A stretch of 64,000 nucleotides of DNA from Tepidibacter hydrothermalis (GTDB lineage: Bacteria > Bacillota > Clostridia > Peptostreptococcales > Peptostreptococcaceae): contig NZ_CP120733.1 in assembly GCF_029542625.1 (NCBI RefSeq), positions 2,356,001 through 2,420,000 on the forward strand, in the 5' to 3' direction. The stretch's first letter is position 1; every line of letters begins with the position of its first letter. The notes under the pieces are model-generated. The model saw only the letters and a program-made list of their open reading frames with translations, was not told the origin of the DNA and did not search any database. Positions 39,029-49,804 of the stretch are shown here, piece by piece. Position numbers and translations under genes: made by a program.

Positions 39029-40384
39029 TTATAATTTATTTCCAAAGAAAGGAAGTTTCATTTTTCCTCCCTTTTTCATACTCTTTTCTAAATTTCCAAA
39101 TTGCTTCATCATTTTTTTTGTCTGCTCAAACTGCTTTACCAGTCTATTAACCTCATGTACCTTAGTTCCGCTACCATTTGCAATCCTTCTTCTTCTACTT
39201 GCATTTAGAATTGATGGATCTCTTCTTTCTTTTTTTGTCATCGACTTTATGATAGCTTCTATTCTACGAATTTCTTTATCATCAAAGCTTAGATTTTTTA
39301 GCTCTTTTGATCCACTCATTCCAGGAATCATTTCCATTATCTTATTCAAAGGACCTAAATTCTTTACTTGTTCCATTTGAGTTAAGAAATCTTCAAAATC
39401 AAATTCTTGATTTTTAATCTTTGCTTCTAATTCTTTAGCTTTTTTAACATCTATAGCTTGTTCAGCTTTTTCTATTAATGATAGAACATCTCCCATTCCA
39501 AGAATTCTAGATGCCATTCTATCAGGATGAAACGCTTCTAAATCATCAAGCTTTTCTCCCATACCTATAAACTTTATAGGCTTTCTTGTAACAGATCTTA
39601 CCGAAAGCGCTGCTCCACCTCTAGTATCTCCATCTAGTTTAGTAAGAACAACTCCATCTATTCCTAATGCTTCATTGAAGTTTTCTGCAACATTTACAGC
39701 ATCTTGACCTGTCATAGAATCTATAACTAATAGTATCTCATGAGGTTTAACCTCAGTTTTTATATTCTTTAATTCATCCATTAAAAGTTCATCTATATGA
39801 AGTCTACCAGCAGTATCTATAATAACAACATCATTATTATGACTTAGTGCATGGTTAATTCCTTCTTTTGCTATATTAACAGGACTTTCTTTATCTCCCA
39901 TTGAAAACACAGGTATTTCAAGTTGATTACCTACAACTTGTAGCTGTTTAATAGCCGCTGGTCTGTATACGTCACAGGCTACTAATAAAGGTTTTTTACC
40001 TTGTTTCTTAAGTAATCCTCCTAGTTTTCCTCCAGTAGTAGTTTTACCTGCTCCTTGAAGTCCAACTAACATTATTACAGTGGGAGGCTTTGACGCAAAG
40101 CTTATTTTACTTTGAACATTTCCCATTAAATCTGTAAGTTCTTCATTAACTATCTTTATTACATGCTGTCCTGGAGTTAAGCTTTCCATTACCTCTTGGC
40201 CTACTGCTCTTTCTTTAACTTTATTTACAAACTCTTTTACAACCTTAAAGTTAACATCAGCCTCAAGAAGTGCAAGTTTTACCTCTCTCATAGCATCTTT
40301 AACATCTTTTTCATTCAATTTACCCTTGCTCTTTAATTTCCCAAGAGTATTTTGAAGCTTCTCTGCTAATCCTTCAAAAATCAT
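39029..40384 (-). CDS. ffh: Signal recognition particle protein Ffh
   Basis: 451 residues. N, G and M domains: Walker A GLQGAGKTTTGGKL (~107), DTAGRLHIDE, TKLDGDTRGG, then the Met-rich M domain (MEQVKNLGPLNKIMEMIPGM and KKMMKQFGNLEK) with SRP-RNA binding RRRRIANGSG. With FtsY and 4.5S/6S RNA it targets membrane proteins. ATG overlaps the ylxM stop by 4 bp. Confidence 0.98.
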   Translation of the reverse strand: MIFEGLAEKLQNTLGKLKSKGKLNEKDVKDAMREVKLALLEADVNFKVVKEFVNKVKERAVGQEVMESLTPGQHVIKIVNEELTDLMGNVQSKISFASKPPTVIMLVGLQGAGKTTTGGKLGGLLKKQGKKPLLVACDVYRPAAIKQLQVVGNQLEIPVFSMGDKESPVNIAKEGINHALSHNNDVVIIDTAGRLHIDELLMDELKNIKTEVKPHEILLVIDSMTGQDAVNVAENFNEALGIDGVVLTKLDGDTRGGAALSVRSVTRKPIKFIGMGEKLDDLEAFHPDRMASRILGMGDVLSLIEKAEQAIDVKKAKELEAKIKNQEFDFEDFLTQMEQVKNLGPLNKIMEMIPGMSGSKELKNLSFDDKEIRRIEAIIKSMTKKERRDPSILNASRRRRIANGSGTKVHEVNRLVKQFEQTKKMMKQFGNLEKSMKKGGKMKLPFFGNKL

Positions 40385-40749
40385 CTCAACAACTCCCTAC
40401 AAATTTCTTCTAAATTTTCAATCTTAGGGACTAAACCATTAAAATTATTATCAACTTTAATTTCTTCTTTTATATCAACAACTTTTTCATACAAGCTTTC
40501 CATTAGCTTATTTCTTTTATTGAATTTTTCTACGAGATTTAGTTTTTTTTCGTAATCCTGTAAAATCTTTTCAGCTCTTTTTAAAGTGTCATAAACCCCT
40601 TGTCTTGAAATTTCAAGATTTTCGCTAATCTCACCTAATGAATAATCCTCATAGTAGTATAGATTGACTGCTTCTCTTTGTTTTTCAGTTAAAAGTTCTT
40701 TATAAAAATCGAATAAAATACCCATCTCTATGACTTTATTTAATTCCAT
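40381..40749 (-). CDS. ylxM: YlxM (UPF0122), SRP-associated HTH protein
   Basis: 122 residues, with a sigma-factor-like HTH (EKQREAVNLYYYEDYSLGEISENLEI, then SRQGVYDTLKRAEKIL). It binds SRP and stimulates the Ffh–FtsY GTPases in Streptococcus. Overlaps ffh by ATGA. Confidence 0.94.
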   Translation of the reverse strand: MELNKVIEMGILFDFYKELLTEKQREAVNLYYYEDYSLGEISENLEISRQGVYDTLKRAEKILQDYEKKLNLVEKFNKRNKLMESLYEKVVDIKEEIKVDNNFNGLVPKIENLEEICRELLR

Positions 40750-40839
40750 ATCAACACTTCCTAAAGAATTATAAGTGTAAAGCTTGTCGCCTTTACAGAT
40801 GTATTTTATATCAGATAATCTATCTTGTCAATAATTTTA

Positions 40840-42162
40840 TTAATTTTCGTCACCAAATAATGCTTTTACAAAATCTTTTGAGTTAAAATCTTGAAGATCT
40901 TCCATTTGTTCTCCAACTCCTATTAGTTTAACAGGTACATTAAGTTCTGATTTAACAGCAAGCACAACTCCACCTTTTGCAGTTCCATCAAGTTTTGTAA
41001 GTACTATACCAGTTATGTTAGCAGCCTCTTTAAACACCTTTGCTTGAGAGATTGCATTTTGACCCGTTGTAGCATCTACTACTAGTAAAACTTCTTTACT
41101 AGCTTGAGGATATTCTCTATCTACAATTTTAAATACCTTTCCTAATTCATTCATAAGATTTTTTTTGTTATGAAGTCTACCAGCTGTATCACAAATCAAT
41201 ACATCTGCTTTTCTAGATTTTGCTGCAGCTATTGCATCAAATATTACAGCTCCAGGATCTGATCCCTCTGAATGCTTTATAATATCTACTCCAACTCTAT
41301 CTGCCCAAACTTCTAATTGATCAATGGCTGCTGCTCTAAATGTATCTCCTGCTGCTAATAATACATTTTTTCCTTCTTTCTTAAATCTGTTAGCCATTTT
41401 CCCTATAGTAGTAGTCTTTCCTACTCCATTAACTCCTACAACTAATATAATAGCTGGAGATGGTTCTATGTTAAGATTTGATTGTTCATCACCTAACATA
41501 TCAGAAAGTATTTCCTTAAGTTCATCTCTAACATGTATTGCATCAGTTATTTTTTTACTTTTCACTCTATCTTTAAGCTGCTCTACAATATCCATTGTAG
41601 TATTAACACCTACATCAGATGTTATAAGTATTTCTTCTAAATCTTCGAATAGTTCTTCATCTATTTTTACATATGATTTTAAAAGTTGATCCACTCTATC
41701 TGTTATACCTTTTTTAGTTTTAGATAATCCATCTTTAAGTCTTGAAAACAAACTTACTTTAGATTCTTCCTCTTCAACTTCCTCTTTAACTTCTTCAACT
41801 TCCTCTTTAACTTCTTCAACTTCCTCTTTAACTTCTTCAACTTCTTTTATTTCTTCTTTTTTAGTTTCTTCTTTTTTAAGTTCTTCTAATTTTTCCTCTA
41901 CTACTTCTTCTAAATCCTGTTCAACATATTCATCAACACTTATTTCATCTACTTTAAGTTCCTCTTCTTCATGTTCTTCTATAATCTCTTCTTCATTTGG
42001 TTGAACTTCATCTTCTTTAGATTCTTGTATTTCTTGTTCAATTTCCTGAATCTCTTCTTCTATTTCTTGCTCTTCAATTTCTTGTTCTATCTCCTGCTCT
42101 TGAATTTCTTGTTCTATTTGTTGATCTTTTTTCTTGAACTTATCAAATATCTTTTTAAACAT
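40840..42162 (-). CDS. ftsY: SRP receptor FtsY
   Basis: 440 residues. A highly acidic A domain (~1–145) of Glu-rich repeats, then N (~150–215) and G domains: Walker A GVNGVGKTTTIGKM, GDTFRAAAIDQ, DTAGRLHNKK, TKLDGTAKGG. Docks the Ffh complex at the membrane. The A domain has three copies of EEVKEEV, coded by a 21-bp tandem repeat. Confidence 0.97.
   Translation of the reverse strand: MFKKIFDKFKKKDQQIEQEIQEQEIEQEIEEQEIEEEIQEIEQEIQESKEDEVQPNEEEIIEEHEEEELKVDEISVDEYVEQDLEEVVEEKLEELKKEETKKEEIKEVEEVKEEVEEVKEEVEEVKEEVEEEESKVSLFSRLKDGLSKTKKGITDRVDQLLKSYVKIDEELFEDLEEILITSDVGVNTTMDIVEQLKDRVKSKKITDAIHVRDELKEILSDMLGDEQSNLNIEPSPAIILVVGVNGVGKTTTIGKMANRFKKEGKNVLLAAGDTFRAAAIDQLEVWADRVGVDIIKHSEGSDPGAVIFDAIAAAKSRKADVLICDTAGRLHNKKNLMNELGKVFKIVDREYPQASKEVLLVVDATTGQNAISQAKVFKEAANITGIVLTKLDGTAKGGVVLAVKSELNVPVKLIGVGEQMEDLQDFNSKDFVKALFGDEN
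41772..41843 (-). repeat. 21-bp tandem repeat in the acidic domain of ftsY
   Basis: Three and a half nearly identical units of TTCTTCAACTTCCTCTTTAA with C, coding VEEVKEE. Length variation would change only the acidic linker. Confidence 0.75.
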
Positions 42163-42172
42163 AATTTACCTC

Positions 42173-45100
42173 CTAGCTGGCATTTTCATTAGTTAATTCT
42201 TGCGCTTGTTCTAATTTTAAACTTATTACTTTAGATATTGCTTTTTGTTCCATAGTAACACCATATATATAATCCGATACCTGCATAGTTCCTCTTCTAT
42301 GAGTTATAGCTATAAACTGAGTATCTTTAGCTAAATCTTTTAAAAATTCTCCGTATCTATATATATTAGCATCATCAAGAGGTGCTTCAATCTCATCTAA
42401 TACACAAAATGGTGTCGGTCTTGTACTTATTATACTAAACAATATAGCTATTGCTGTTAATGCTTTTTCTCCTCCAGATAAAAGATTTATATTTTTAAGT
42501 TTTTTGCCAGGAGGTTGTGCTATTATTTCTATGTCACTTTGTAAAATATTAGATGGATCTACTATCTTAAGCTCTCCATAGCCTCCACCAAATAACTTTT
42601 TGTAAATAACCATATAGTACTCGTTTATCTTCTCAAAATTAGCACTAAATTCACTTCTCATATTACATTCAAGGTCTACTATTAATTTTTCTATTGATTC
42701 TATAGATTTTTCTAAATCTTTCTTTTGTTCCTCATAAAAATCATGTCTCTCTTTTACTTCTTTATACTCTTTTATAGAATCTAGATTTACATTTCCAATT
42801 CTCTTTATTTGATTTTTTAGATTTTCTATGTTTTTCTTATCTATTTCTAGTTCATCATTTTTTAAGTGTATAGCATCTTTAAATGTAAGCTCATAATCTT
42901 CCCATAACTTATTAAAATAATTATCTTGGCTGACTTCAAGCTTATCTATTTTTGATTCTATTTTGTACGCACTTTCTTTTAACTGGATATAATTTTCTTC
43001 TTTTGCTTTAAAATCTTCTTTTTTGTCTTTTATCTTTTTTAATATATTTAATTTATCATTTTTATAATCTTCATACTTCTTATTAATATCTACCATCTGT
43101 TCATTTAATTCTTCTTTTTCAACTTTTATTAAAATCTTCTTTTCACCAACGTTTTGCTCTTCTAATTTTGCGTTTTTTATTTCTTCTTCTTTTATAGCTA
43201 TATTATTTTTCAAATCACTTATATAATCTTTACTAATTTGAATTTGATTTTGATTATTTTCATATATTTGAGTATATTTAGCTATTTCTAGCTGTACTTC
43301 ATTTAAAATTTTTATGTCAGATTCATATTTTTGTTTGTATTCTTGTTTTTTAATCTCTATATCCTTTATAGTTTGCTCTATTTCAGATGTTTTGATATCA
43401 ATCTCTTTTATTTCTTCATTTAATTTATTTATCAATTCGTTTGTGTATGAAAGATTATCATTAAAGCCCGATTCTTCTTTTTCTAATTTAACTTTTGTCT
43501 GCTGAATTAAATCTATATCTTCTTTTATATTATTAATATCTGAATTGATTTTAAAGATTATTTTCTCTTTTTCTTGTATAGATACTTCTAAATTAGATAT
43601 ATTATTTCTCTTTGTTTCTAATTCCTGTTCTGTATTAACTTTATTTTCTAACAGATTTTGTATTTCTACTTTTTCTTTCTCTATATTTTCTTTAAATTCT
43701 TCTATTATTCTTTTTCTAGATAATAGATTATTAACTGATTTTACACTACCACCAGTCAATGACCCTCCTGCGTTGAATATATCTCCTTTTAGTGTTACTA
43801 TTCTGTACTTATAATTAGTCATTTTACCTAGTTTTATAGCGCAGTCTATATCATCTACTAATATAGTTCTTCCAAGTATATTTTCTATTATATTCTTGAA
43901 TTCATCCTCAAACTTTACAATATCACTTGCTATTCCTATTAATCCGTCCATAGAAGGTAATTCCTTTATGTTTACCTTTCTAGACTTTATTATATTCATA
44001 GGTAAAAATGTTACCCTTCCAAGGTTTCCTTGTTTTAGATATGAAATAGCTTGTTTTGCACTGTATTCATCTTTTGTAATTACATTTTGAAGAGACGATC
44101 CCATGGCCACTTCAACAGCTACCTCATATTCTTTGTCTACTTTTATAACCTCTGCAACAGCACCCTTAATTCCTGGAAGCTTTTTATTTTTAAGTACCTC
44201 TTTTACACCTCTATAAAAGCCTTCATATCTATTTTCCATATCAACATATACATTTAACTTAGACTTGTATTCATTTATTTTAAGTTTTTTGTTATTGATA
44301 CTAGATTCGATATTTTTAAGATTTGCAATAGATGAGTTTAGACTATTTATCTCTTCCTTTTTATTTAATCTCAAACTTTGAATAATATCATTATTCTTTT
44401 TTTCAATTTCTAATCCATTTTGTAATTGAACTTTCTTTTCTTCAATTTGCAAGCTTATCTCATCTATATTTTGTCTAACTTCTATTTTTCTATTTTGTAT
44501 ATTCTCAACATTGGTATTTAAGCTTGAAAGTCTTATGTTTTTATTGTTTTTTTCATCTAATAAATTTATTGCATCATTTTTTAAGTCTTCAATTCTTTGC
44601 TCTATAGAATTTAATTCAAGCATACCTTTATCTGTGCTTCCTTTTATTGAAGTCTTGCTTTTATTTAGATTCTCAAGATTTAAAAATAATTTATCACTAT
44701 CATCAATTAAAGAGTTTAGTTCTTCTTCTTTTTTAATTTTTTTAGATTTTAACTCTGATAGTTCTTTTTCATTTCTCTGTTTGTTGATTTGTATATTATT
44801 AATTTTTTCATCTATTAAATTCAAGTCTGCTATCTTTTTATCTATGGCTCCCTGAACTTGATGTATAGATTCATTAGACTCAGTTATTTTAATCTCTAAT
44901 CCATCCAACTTTTTTTCTATATCAATAAGTTCTGCCTCTTGACTTTTCTTTGTTTTTTCTAAGTCAACAAGCTGCTCAGAAAGTATATTGCTATGATTGT
45001 TTATTTCCTTTAACTCAACATCAAGTGTTTCTATTTCCCTTATATAAGAGTTTACTTGAAGCACTTTAAGCTCATCACTAAGCTTTATATATTTCAAAGA

Positions 45101-45733
45101 CTTATCCTTTTGTATCTCTAAAGGTTTTAATTGATTTTCTATTTCATAAAAAATATCATTTATTCTCTCTAAATTTTCTTTTGTATTTTTAAGATTTTTT
45201 TCTCCTTCTTGCTTTTTATATCTATATTTAGATATACCGCAAGCCTCATCAAATACTTTTCTTCTATTATTAACATTATTTCCTAGTATTTCATCAATCT
45301 TTCCTTGTTCTATTATAGAATATCCTTCTCTTCCTATTCCAGTATCAAGAAGCAATTCTTTTACATCTTTTAATCTACAAGCTTTATTGTTTATATAAAA
45401 CTCACTCTCTCCAGATCTATATGCTCTTCTCTTTATACTAACTTCACTGTAATCAATATTTATTATATTTTCACTATTATCTATAATAAGAGCTACTTCA
45501 CAATAGTTCATAGGCTTTTTATTATCAGCACCTATGAATATAACATCTTCAAGTTTATCGCCTCTTAGACTCTTTATGCTTTGTTCTCCAAGAACCCATC
45601 TTATAGCATCTAACACATTACTCTTACCGCTTCCATTAGGACCTACGATAGATGTTATTCCTTTTTCAAATATTATATCCGTTTTATTAGGAAAGGATTT
45701 AAAGCCCTTTAATTCCAACCTCTTTAAATACAA
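42173..45733 (-). CDS. smc: Chromosome segregation ATPase SMC
   Basis: 1186 residues. N-terminal Walker A GPNGSGKSNVLDAI (~31), long coiled coil, hinge around 510–670 with RVTFLPMN and GGSLTGGS, second coiled coil, C-terminal signature LLSGGEKALTAIAILF and Walker B CVLDEIEAPLDD. Condenses and separates chromosomes with ScpA/B. TTG start behind GGGGGG. Confidence 0.98.
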   Translation of the reverse strand: MYLKRLELKGFKSFPNKTDIIFEKGITSIVGPNGSGKSNVLDAIRWVLGEQSIKSLRGDKLEDVIFIGADNKKPMNYCEVALIIDNSENIINIDYSEVSIKRRAYRSGESEFYINNKACRLKDVKELLLDTGIGREGYSIIEQGKIDEILGNNVNNRRKVFDEACGISKYRYKKQEGEKNLKNTKENLERINDIFYEIENQLKPLEIQKDKSLKYIKLSDELKVLQVNSYIREIETLDVELKEINNHSNILSEQLVDLEKTKKSQEAELIDIEKKLDGLEIKITESNESIHQVQGAIDKKIADLNLIDEKINNIQINKQRNEKELSELKSKKIKKEEELNSLIDDSDKLFLNLENLNKSKTSIKGSTDKGMLELNSIEQRIEDLKNDAINLLDEKNNKNIRLSSLNTNVENIQNRKIEVRQNIDEISLQIEEKKVQLQNGLEIEKKNNDIIQSLRLNKKEEINSLNSSIANLKNIESSINNKKLKINEYKSKLNVYVDMENRYEGFYRGVKEVLKNKKLPGIKGAVAEVIKVDKEYEVAVEVAMGSSLQNVITKDEYSAKQAISYLKQGNLGRVTFLPMNIIKSRKVNIKELPSMDGLIGIASDIVKFEDEFKNIIENILGRTILVDDIDCAIKLGKMTNYKYRIVTLKGDIFNAGGSLTGGSVKSVNNLLSRKRIIEEFKENIEKEKVEIQNLLENKVNTEQELETKRNNISNLEVSIQEKEKIIFKINSDINNIKEDIDLIQQTKVKLEKEESGFNDNLSYTNELINKLNEEIKEIDIKTSEIEQTIKDIEIKKQEYKQKYESDIKILNEVQLEIAKYTQIYENNQNQIQISKDYISDLKNNIAIKEEEIKNAKLEEQNVGEKKILIKVEKEELNEQMVDINKKYEDYKNDKLNILKKIKDKKEDFKAKEENYIQLKESAYKIESKIDKLEVSQDNYFNKLWEDYELTFKDAIHLKNDELEIDKKNIENLKNQIKRIGNVNLDSIKEYKEVKERHDFYEEQKKDLEKSIESIEKLIVDLECNMRSEFSANFEKINEYYMVIYKKLFGGGYGELKIVDPSNILQSDIEIIAQPPGKKLKNINLLSGGEKALTAIAILFSIISTRPTPFCVLDEIEAPLDDANIYRYGEFLKDLAKDTQFIAITHRRGTMQVSDYIYGVTMEQKAISKVISLKLEQAQELTNENAS

Positions 45734-45747
45734 AAAAATCCCCCCAA

Positions 45748-46815
45748 TTAAATGTTATATAGATTGTATAAATTCTTGTATATTTCATTTAAGCTTGTCT
45801 TATTTAAAACTTCATTATACCCAAAACAAAACTCATCTACATCTAAATTTTCTTCTTTAACAGACATTTTCACATTGTATCTTTCATATAAGTATATTAT
45901 ATTACTTTTTTTATTTCCAACTATTTTTGATACATTCTTTTTATTTACATAAACAATGATAGATTTTTCTATATCCTCACTTTTTATTACATTCTCTATA
46001 TAGTCTCTATATATTCTAGCTTCAATAAGTTCTCTAAGAGATGGATGATGTGGTCCGCATACAACGTCTTTTCCAAGAGATATATCTTCTGTAGTTTGAA
46101 GCCCAACTCTTATTACCTTTATATTTTCTAATTGAAACTTTATTAGAAGCTTTTTAGATATTTCTATAGTATTATCTAAATCAAATGGACTATATTTATT
46201 TTCTTTATATAGCTTTTCAAGACCTGTATCCTTTACTACAAGTGTTGGATATATTCTTACAAAGCTAGGTCTTAAATCTATGAATTTATTAGCTGTTTGA
46301 ATGCATTTTTGCTCAGTATCACTTGGAAGGCCCAACATCATTTGAAGTCCAAGTTCAAATCCGTATTTTTTTATAAGTTTTACAGCATTTAATACATCAT
46401 CTTGAGAATGACCTCTTATACTTTGTTCTAATACATCATCGTCCATAGATTGAACCCCAAGTTCTATAATACTTACTTTATGTTCTTTTAAGTTATCAAG
46501 TATGGCTTCATCTATGCAATCTGGTCTTGTTGAAAGTCTTATATCTTTTATTATTCCCTTATCGACATATTCTTTAGCTACAGACAATAATTCCTTTTGA
46601 ATATTCATATCTATAGCAGTAAAACTTCCTCCAAAAAACGCAACCTCTATATGTAAATCTCCATTCATGGTCTCTAAATATTGCTCAATTATATTTTTAA
46701 CGTCATTTGCACTAACATCAGTTGATACCCCAGTTATTTTCTTTTGATTACAAAAAATACAATCGTGGGGACATCCCTTGTGAGGTACAAATACTGGTAT
46801 TATTCTTCTTTTCAT
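45748..46815 (-). CDS. Elp3-like radical SAM protein
   Basis: ~355 residues. HKGCPHDCIFCNQKKITG gives the CxxxCxxC [4Fe-4S] motif, with GGSFTAID, STRPDCID, and LGVQSMDDDVL characteristic of the Elp3/HemN-like group. It lacks the acetyltransferase domain of Elp3. Commonly sits between rnc and smc in clostridia; role unknown, perhaps tRNA modification. Start overlaps the rnc stop (TAATG). Confidence 0.88.
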   Translation of the reverse strand: MKRRIIPVFVPHKGCPHDCIFCNQKKITGVSTDVSANDVKNIIEQYLETMNGDLHIEVAFFGGSFTAIDMNIQKELLSVAKEYVDKGIIKDIRLSTRPDCIDEAILDNLKEHKVSIIELGVQSMDDDVLEQSIRGHSQDDVLNAVKLIKKYGFELGLQMMLGLPSDTEQKCIQTANKFIDLRPSFVRIYPTLVVKDTGLEKLYKENKYSPFDLDNTIEISKKLLIKFQLENIKVIRVGLQTTEDISLGKDVVCGPHHPSLRELIEARIYRDYIENVIKSEDIEKSIIVYVNKKNVSKIVGNKKSNIIYLYERYNVKMSVKEENLDVDEFCFGYNEVLNKTSLNEIYKNLYNLYNI

Positions 46816-47525
46816 TAACAACCAACCCTCTTCAATGCTTGTTTTGCAGCCATTTGTTCTGCTTCCTTTTTACTTTTGCCGCCACCTTTTCCTAAAATTT
46901 CTTTTCCAAGTCTTACCTGAATAATAAACTTTTTATTATGATCTGGACCAATTTCCTCCATAACATCATAAGTTATTCTCTCATTAGTCTGACTTTGAAG
47001 TACTTCTTGAAGATGTGTTTTATAATCTCTAAATATTTTACCTTTTATAGAATCTTGTATTATATCTTGCATATGATTTATTATAAAATCCCTAGTCTTT
47101 TCAAGTCCACCATCTAAATAAATAGCTCCTATTATTGCCTCTGTAGCATCTGCCAATATAGATATACGCTCTCTACCACCTGTTACCTCTTCACCCTTAC
47201 CTAGTAATAGGTATTTTCCAAGATTAATTTTTTTTGCAAGTTCACTTAAAGATTCCTCACAGACTATATTCGCTCTAATTTTTGTAAGTTCTCCCTCTGG
47301 TAAATTCTTATTGTTTTCAAACAAATAATGACTAACTACTATTCCTAGAGCTGAATCACCTAAAAACTCTATTCTCTCATTATATTGTATATGTCCCTTT
47401 TTATTTTCATTTGCATAAGAACTATGTGTTAACGCCTCTAATAAATAACTCTTGTTTTTAAATGTATATTGAATTTTTTCTTCTAATTCTTTTTCATATC
47501 TTTTCATTTGTTTATTAATTATCAT
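46815..47525 (-). CDS. rnc: Ribonuclease III
   Basis: 236 residues. Catalytic ERIEFLGDSALGIVVSHYL, then the acidic EAIIGAIYLDGG, and a C-terminal double-stranded RNA-binding domain (KTHLQEVLQSQ ... GGGKSKKEAEQMAAKQAL). Processes rRNA and mRNA. Good AGGAGG. Confidence 0.97.
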   Translation of the reverse strand: MIINKQMKRYEKELEEKIQYTFKNKSYLLEALTHSSYANENKKGHIQYNERIEFLGDSALGIVVSHYLFENNKNLPEGELTKIRANIVCEESLSELAKKINLGKYLLLGKGEEVTGGRERISILADATEAIIGAIYLDGGLEKTRDFIINHMQDIIQDSIKGKIFRDYKTHLQEVLQSQTNERITYDVMEEIGPDHNKKFIIQVRLGKEILGKGGGKSKKEAEQMAAKQALKRVGC

Positions 47526-47611
47526 TCTATTATACCTCCTAATTTTGAAGGAACTCTTATCAAATTATAGTTTACTATTTCTAACACTATCTTGTAAAGA
47601 AATTTAAATAA

Positions 47612-47641
47612 AAAACGACTGCTAAAAGCAGTCATTTTTTA
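47612..47641 (-). terminator. Terminator of the CD1247-type gene
   Basis: AAAATGACTGCttttaGCAGTCGTTTTT hairpin on the minus strand. Confidence 0.8.
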
Positions 47642-47655
47642 TACAAACTTCTTTA

Positions 47656-48090
47656 TTATTCACCACAGTTACAATCGTGATCTTCTCCTGAATGACAATG
47701 ACCATCACAGCAGTCATCTTCAGCAAATAATATTACTTCTTTGCAGTTAGGGCAAAGAATATCTACATCTTCATCGTATAATAATTCTTCGTCTATTTCT
47801 ACATCTTCTTTACAAGTCGGACACTGGAATTGAACGTAACTAAATTCTTCATCTTCATCCAATTCATCTTCATAAATTTCATCCTCTAAATCTTCTAAGT
47901 CTTCGTCTATAGTCTCTATGTATTCAGATATTTCATTTTGTTCTTCTTCAATTTCAACTATAGCATCTGCAAAATCATCTAAAATATCAACAATACTTAT
48001 CAATAATTTTCCTTCTTTAGTATTTTCATCAACACCTAATCCATCTGCTAATCCTTTTAAGTAAGCTACTTTCTCATATAAATGTTGCAT
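47656..48090 (-). CDS. CD1247-type acidic zinc-ribbon protein
   Basis: 144 residues. N-terminal helix pair (YEKVAYLKGLADGLGVDENT, then LISIVDILDDFADAIVEIEE), an acidic stretch of Asp/Glu, a zinc ribbon FQCPTCKEDVEID...ILCPNCKEVI and a Cys/His tail DCCDGHCHSGEDHDCNCGE. The N-terminal part is a conserved clostridial domain. Function unknown; next to efp in related genomes by memory. Confidence 0.75.
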   Translation of the reverse strand: MQHLYEKVAYLKGLADGLGVDENTKEGKLLISIVDILDDFADAIVEIEEEQNEISEYIETIDEDLEDLEDEIYEDELDEDEEFSYVQFQCPTCKEDVEIDEELLYDEDVDILCPNCKEVILFAEDDCCDGHCHSGEDHDCNCGE

Positions 48091-48156
48091 AATATATACC
48101 TCCTTAGAAATCTGTATTTTATTCTATCTATGAATTATACCCAACAAGCAAGTATA

Positions 48157-48714
48157 TTAAACTCTTGATAAATATTCTCCAGTTCTAGTATCTATTTTTA
48201 TTTTATCTCCCATATTTATAAACATAGGAACTTGAACTATAGCTCCAGTCTCAACTGTTGCATTCTTAGTTACGTTAGTAGCTGTATCTCCTTTTACTCC
48301 TGGCTCTGTTTCAGTTATTTCTAACTCAACAAAGTTTGGTGCTTCAACTTGGAACGCTTGTCCTTCGTGGAATCTTATAGTAGCTGAATCGTTCTCTTTT
48401 AAGAACTTTATAGCATCTTCAACTTGAACGTAGTTAAGTGGAACTTGGTCGAAAGTTTCGTTATCCATAAAGTAATATAATTCTCCATCGTTATATAAGT
48501 ATTGCATTTGCTTAGTTTCTATATTAGCTTTAGGGAACTTATCATTTGGATTAAAAGTTTCCTCTCTTATAGATCCTGTCTTTAAGTTTCTATACTTAGT
48601 TCTAACGAAAGCTGCTCCTTTACCTGGCTTAACGTGTTGAAAATCAATTACTAAACACAGTTCTCCATCCTTTATAAAAGTAACTCCTTTTCTAAAATCA
48701 CCTGCTGAAACCAT
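48157..48714 (-). CDS. efp: Elongation factor P
   Basis: 185 residues, three beta barrels. [16 protein letters not shown] has the modified-Lys loop (KPGKGAA), and [16 protein letters not shown] is a diagnostic C-terminal motif. Rescues ribosomes stalled at polyproline. Confidence 0.98.
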   Translation of the reverse strand: MVSAGDFRKGVTFIKDGELCLVIDFQHVKPGKGAAFVRTKYRNLKTGSIREETFNPNDKFPKANIETKQMQYLYNDGELYYFMDNETFDQVPLNYVQVEDAIKFLKENDSATIRFHEGQAFQVEAPNFVELEITETEPGVKGDTATNVTKNATVETGAIVQVPMFINMGDKIKIDTRTGEYLSRV

Positions 48715-48739
48715 TGTTATCCCTCCATAATTTAAATTT

Positions 48740-49804
48740 CTAGTAAGATAGTTCTATTAATTCTTTAGTCGAGCTAGATAATACTTCATATCCATTGATT
48801 GTAATTACAATCAAATCTTCTATTCTAACTCCTCCAAAATCCGGAATATATATACCAGGTTCATCTGTTATTATCATTCCAGGTAAAAGAGTGTTTTGTG
48901 CATTTGGGTTCACATTAGGCATCTCATGTACTTGAAGCCCTACTCCATGGCCTAAACCATGCCCAAAATATTCTCCATAACCTGCCTCTGTTATGACGTC
49001 TCTAGCAATCTTATCTAGTTCATAACCAGTCATACCTGGTTTTATATTTTCTAAAGCTCTCATTTGAGCATTTAAAACTGTATTATATACTTCTTTTTGT
49101 TTATCACTTGCCTTTCCTACAACTATTGTTCTAGTCATATCTGAGCAATATCCATTATATACGCAACCAAAATCTAATGTCAAGAAGTCGCCTTTCTCTA
49201 TTATTTTGTCACTTGCAACTCCATGAGGAAGAGAAGATCTCTTTCCTGATGCCACTATAGAATCAAATGATAATCCAGTAGCTCCTTTTTTCTTCATAAA
49301 GTACTCAAGTTCAAGAGCAACCTCCATTTCAGATATACCTGGCTTTATAACCGTTAGTATATGAGAAAAAGCTTCATCTGCAATACTTGCAGCTTTTCTT
49401 ATAATATCTATTTCTTTTTCATCCTTTATAGCTCTTAGAGCAAGTATATAACCTTTTAAAGGAACGAATTTTATATTTTCAAGTTCTTTGCTAAATCTCG
49501 AATAAGTTGCAAAGTCCATATAATCATCTTCAAAACCTAAGCTTTTGATATTCATATCATTCAAAAACTCTGTTACAGGCTTTTCTCTTGATATTTCTAC
49601 TATTTCAAAGTCTTTACATTGATTAGTAGCCTGTTGTATATATCTAAAATCTGTGAAGAATAAATTTTTATCTTGTGTTATAAGAGCATATCCAGTAGTT
49701 CCTGTGAACTTTGAAACATACCTTCTATTTTCAGGTTTATAAATTAACACAGCATCTAAATCAGTATTTTTCATATACTCTCTTAATTTATTTATTCTAT
49801 CCAT
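48740..49804 (-). CDS. Xaa-Pro aminopeptidase/dipeptidase (M24B)
   Basis: 354 residues. N-terminal creatinase-like domain, then pita-bread core with metal ligands [40 protein letters not shown] and GVRIEDL. Cuts X-Pro bonds. Paired with efp in most Firmicutes. Overlaps the aroQ stop by one base. Confidence 0.95.
   Translation of the reverse strand: MDRINKLREYMKNTDLDAVLIYKPENRRYVSKFTGTTGYALITQDKNLFFTDFRYIQQATNQCKDFEIVEISREKPVTEFLNDMNIKSLGFEDDYMDFATYSRFSKELENIKFVPLKGYILALRAIKDEKEIDIIRKAASIADEAFSHILTVIKPGISEMEVALELEYFMKKKGATGLSFDSIVASGKRSSLPHGVASDKIIEKGDFLTLDFGCVYNGYCSDMTRTIVVGKASDKQKEVYNTVLNAQMRALENIKPGMTGYELDKIARDVITEAGYGEYFGHGLGHGVGLQVHEMPNVNPNAQNTLLPGMIITDEPGIYIPDFGGVRIEDLIVITINGYEVLSSSTKELIELSY

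Noticed and set aside
39029-40384. Plus-strand frames opposite ffh, smc and ftsY
   Set aside because: Shadow frames of highly conserved minus-strand genes.
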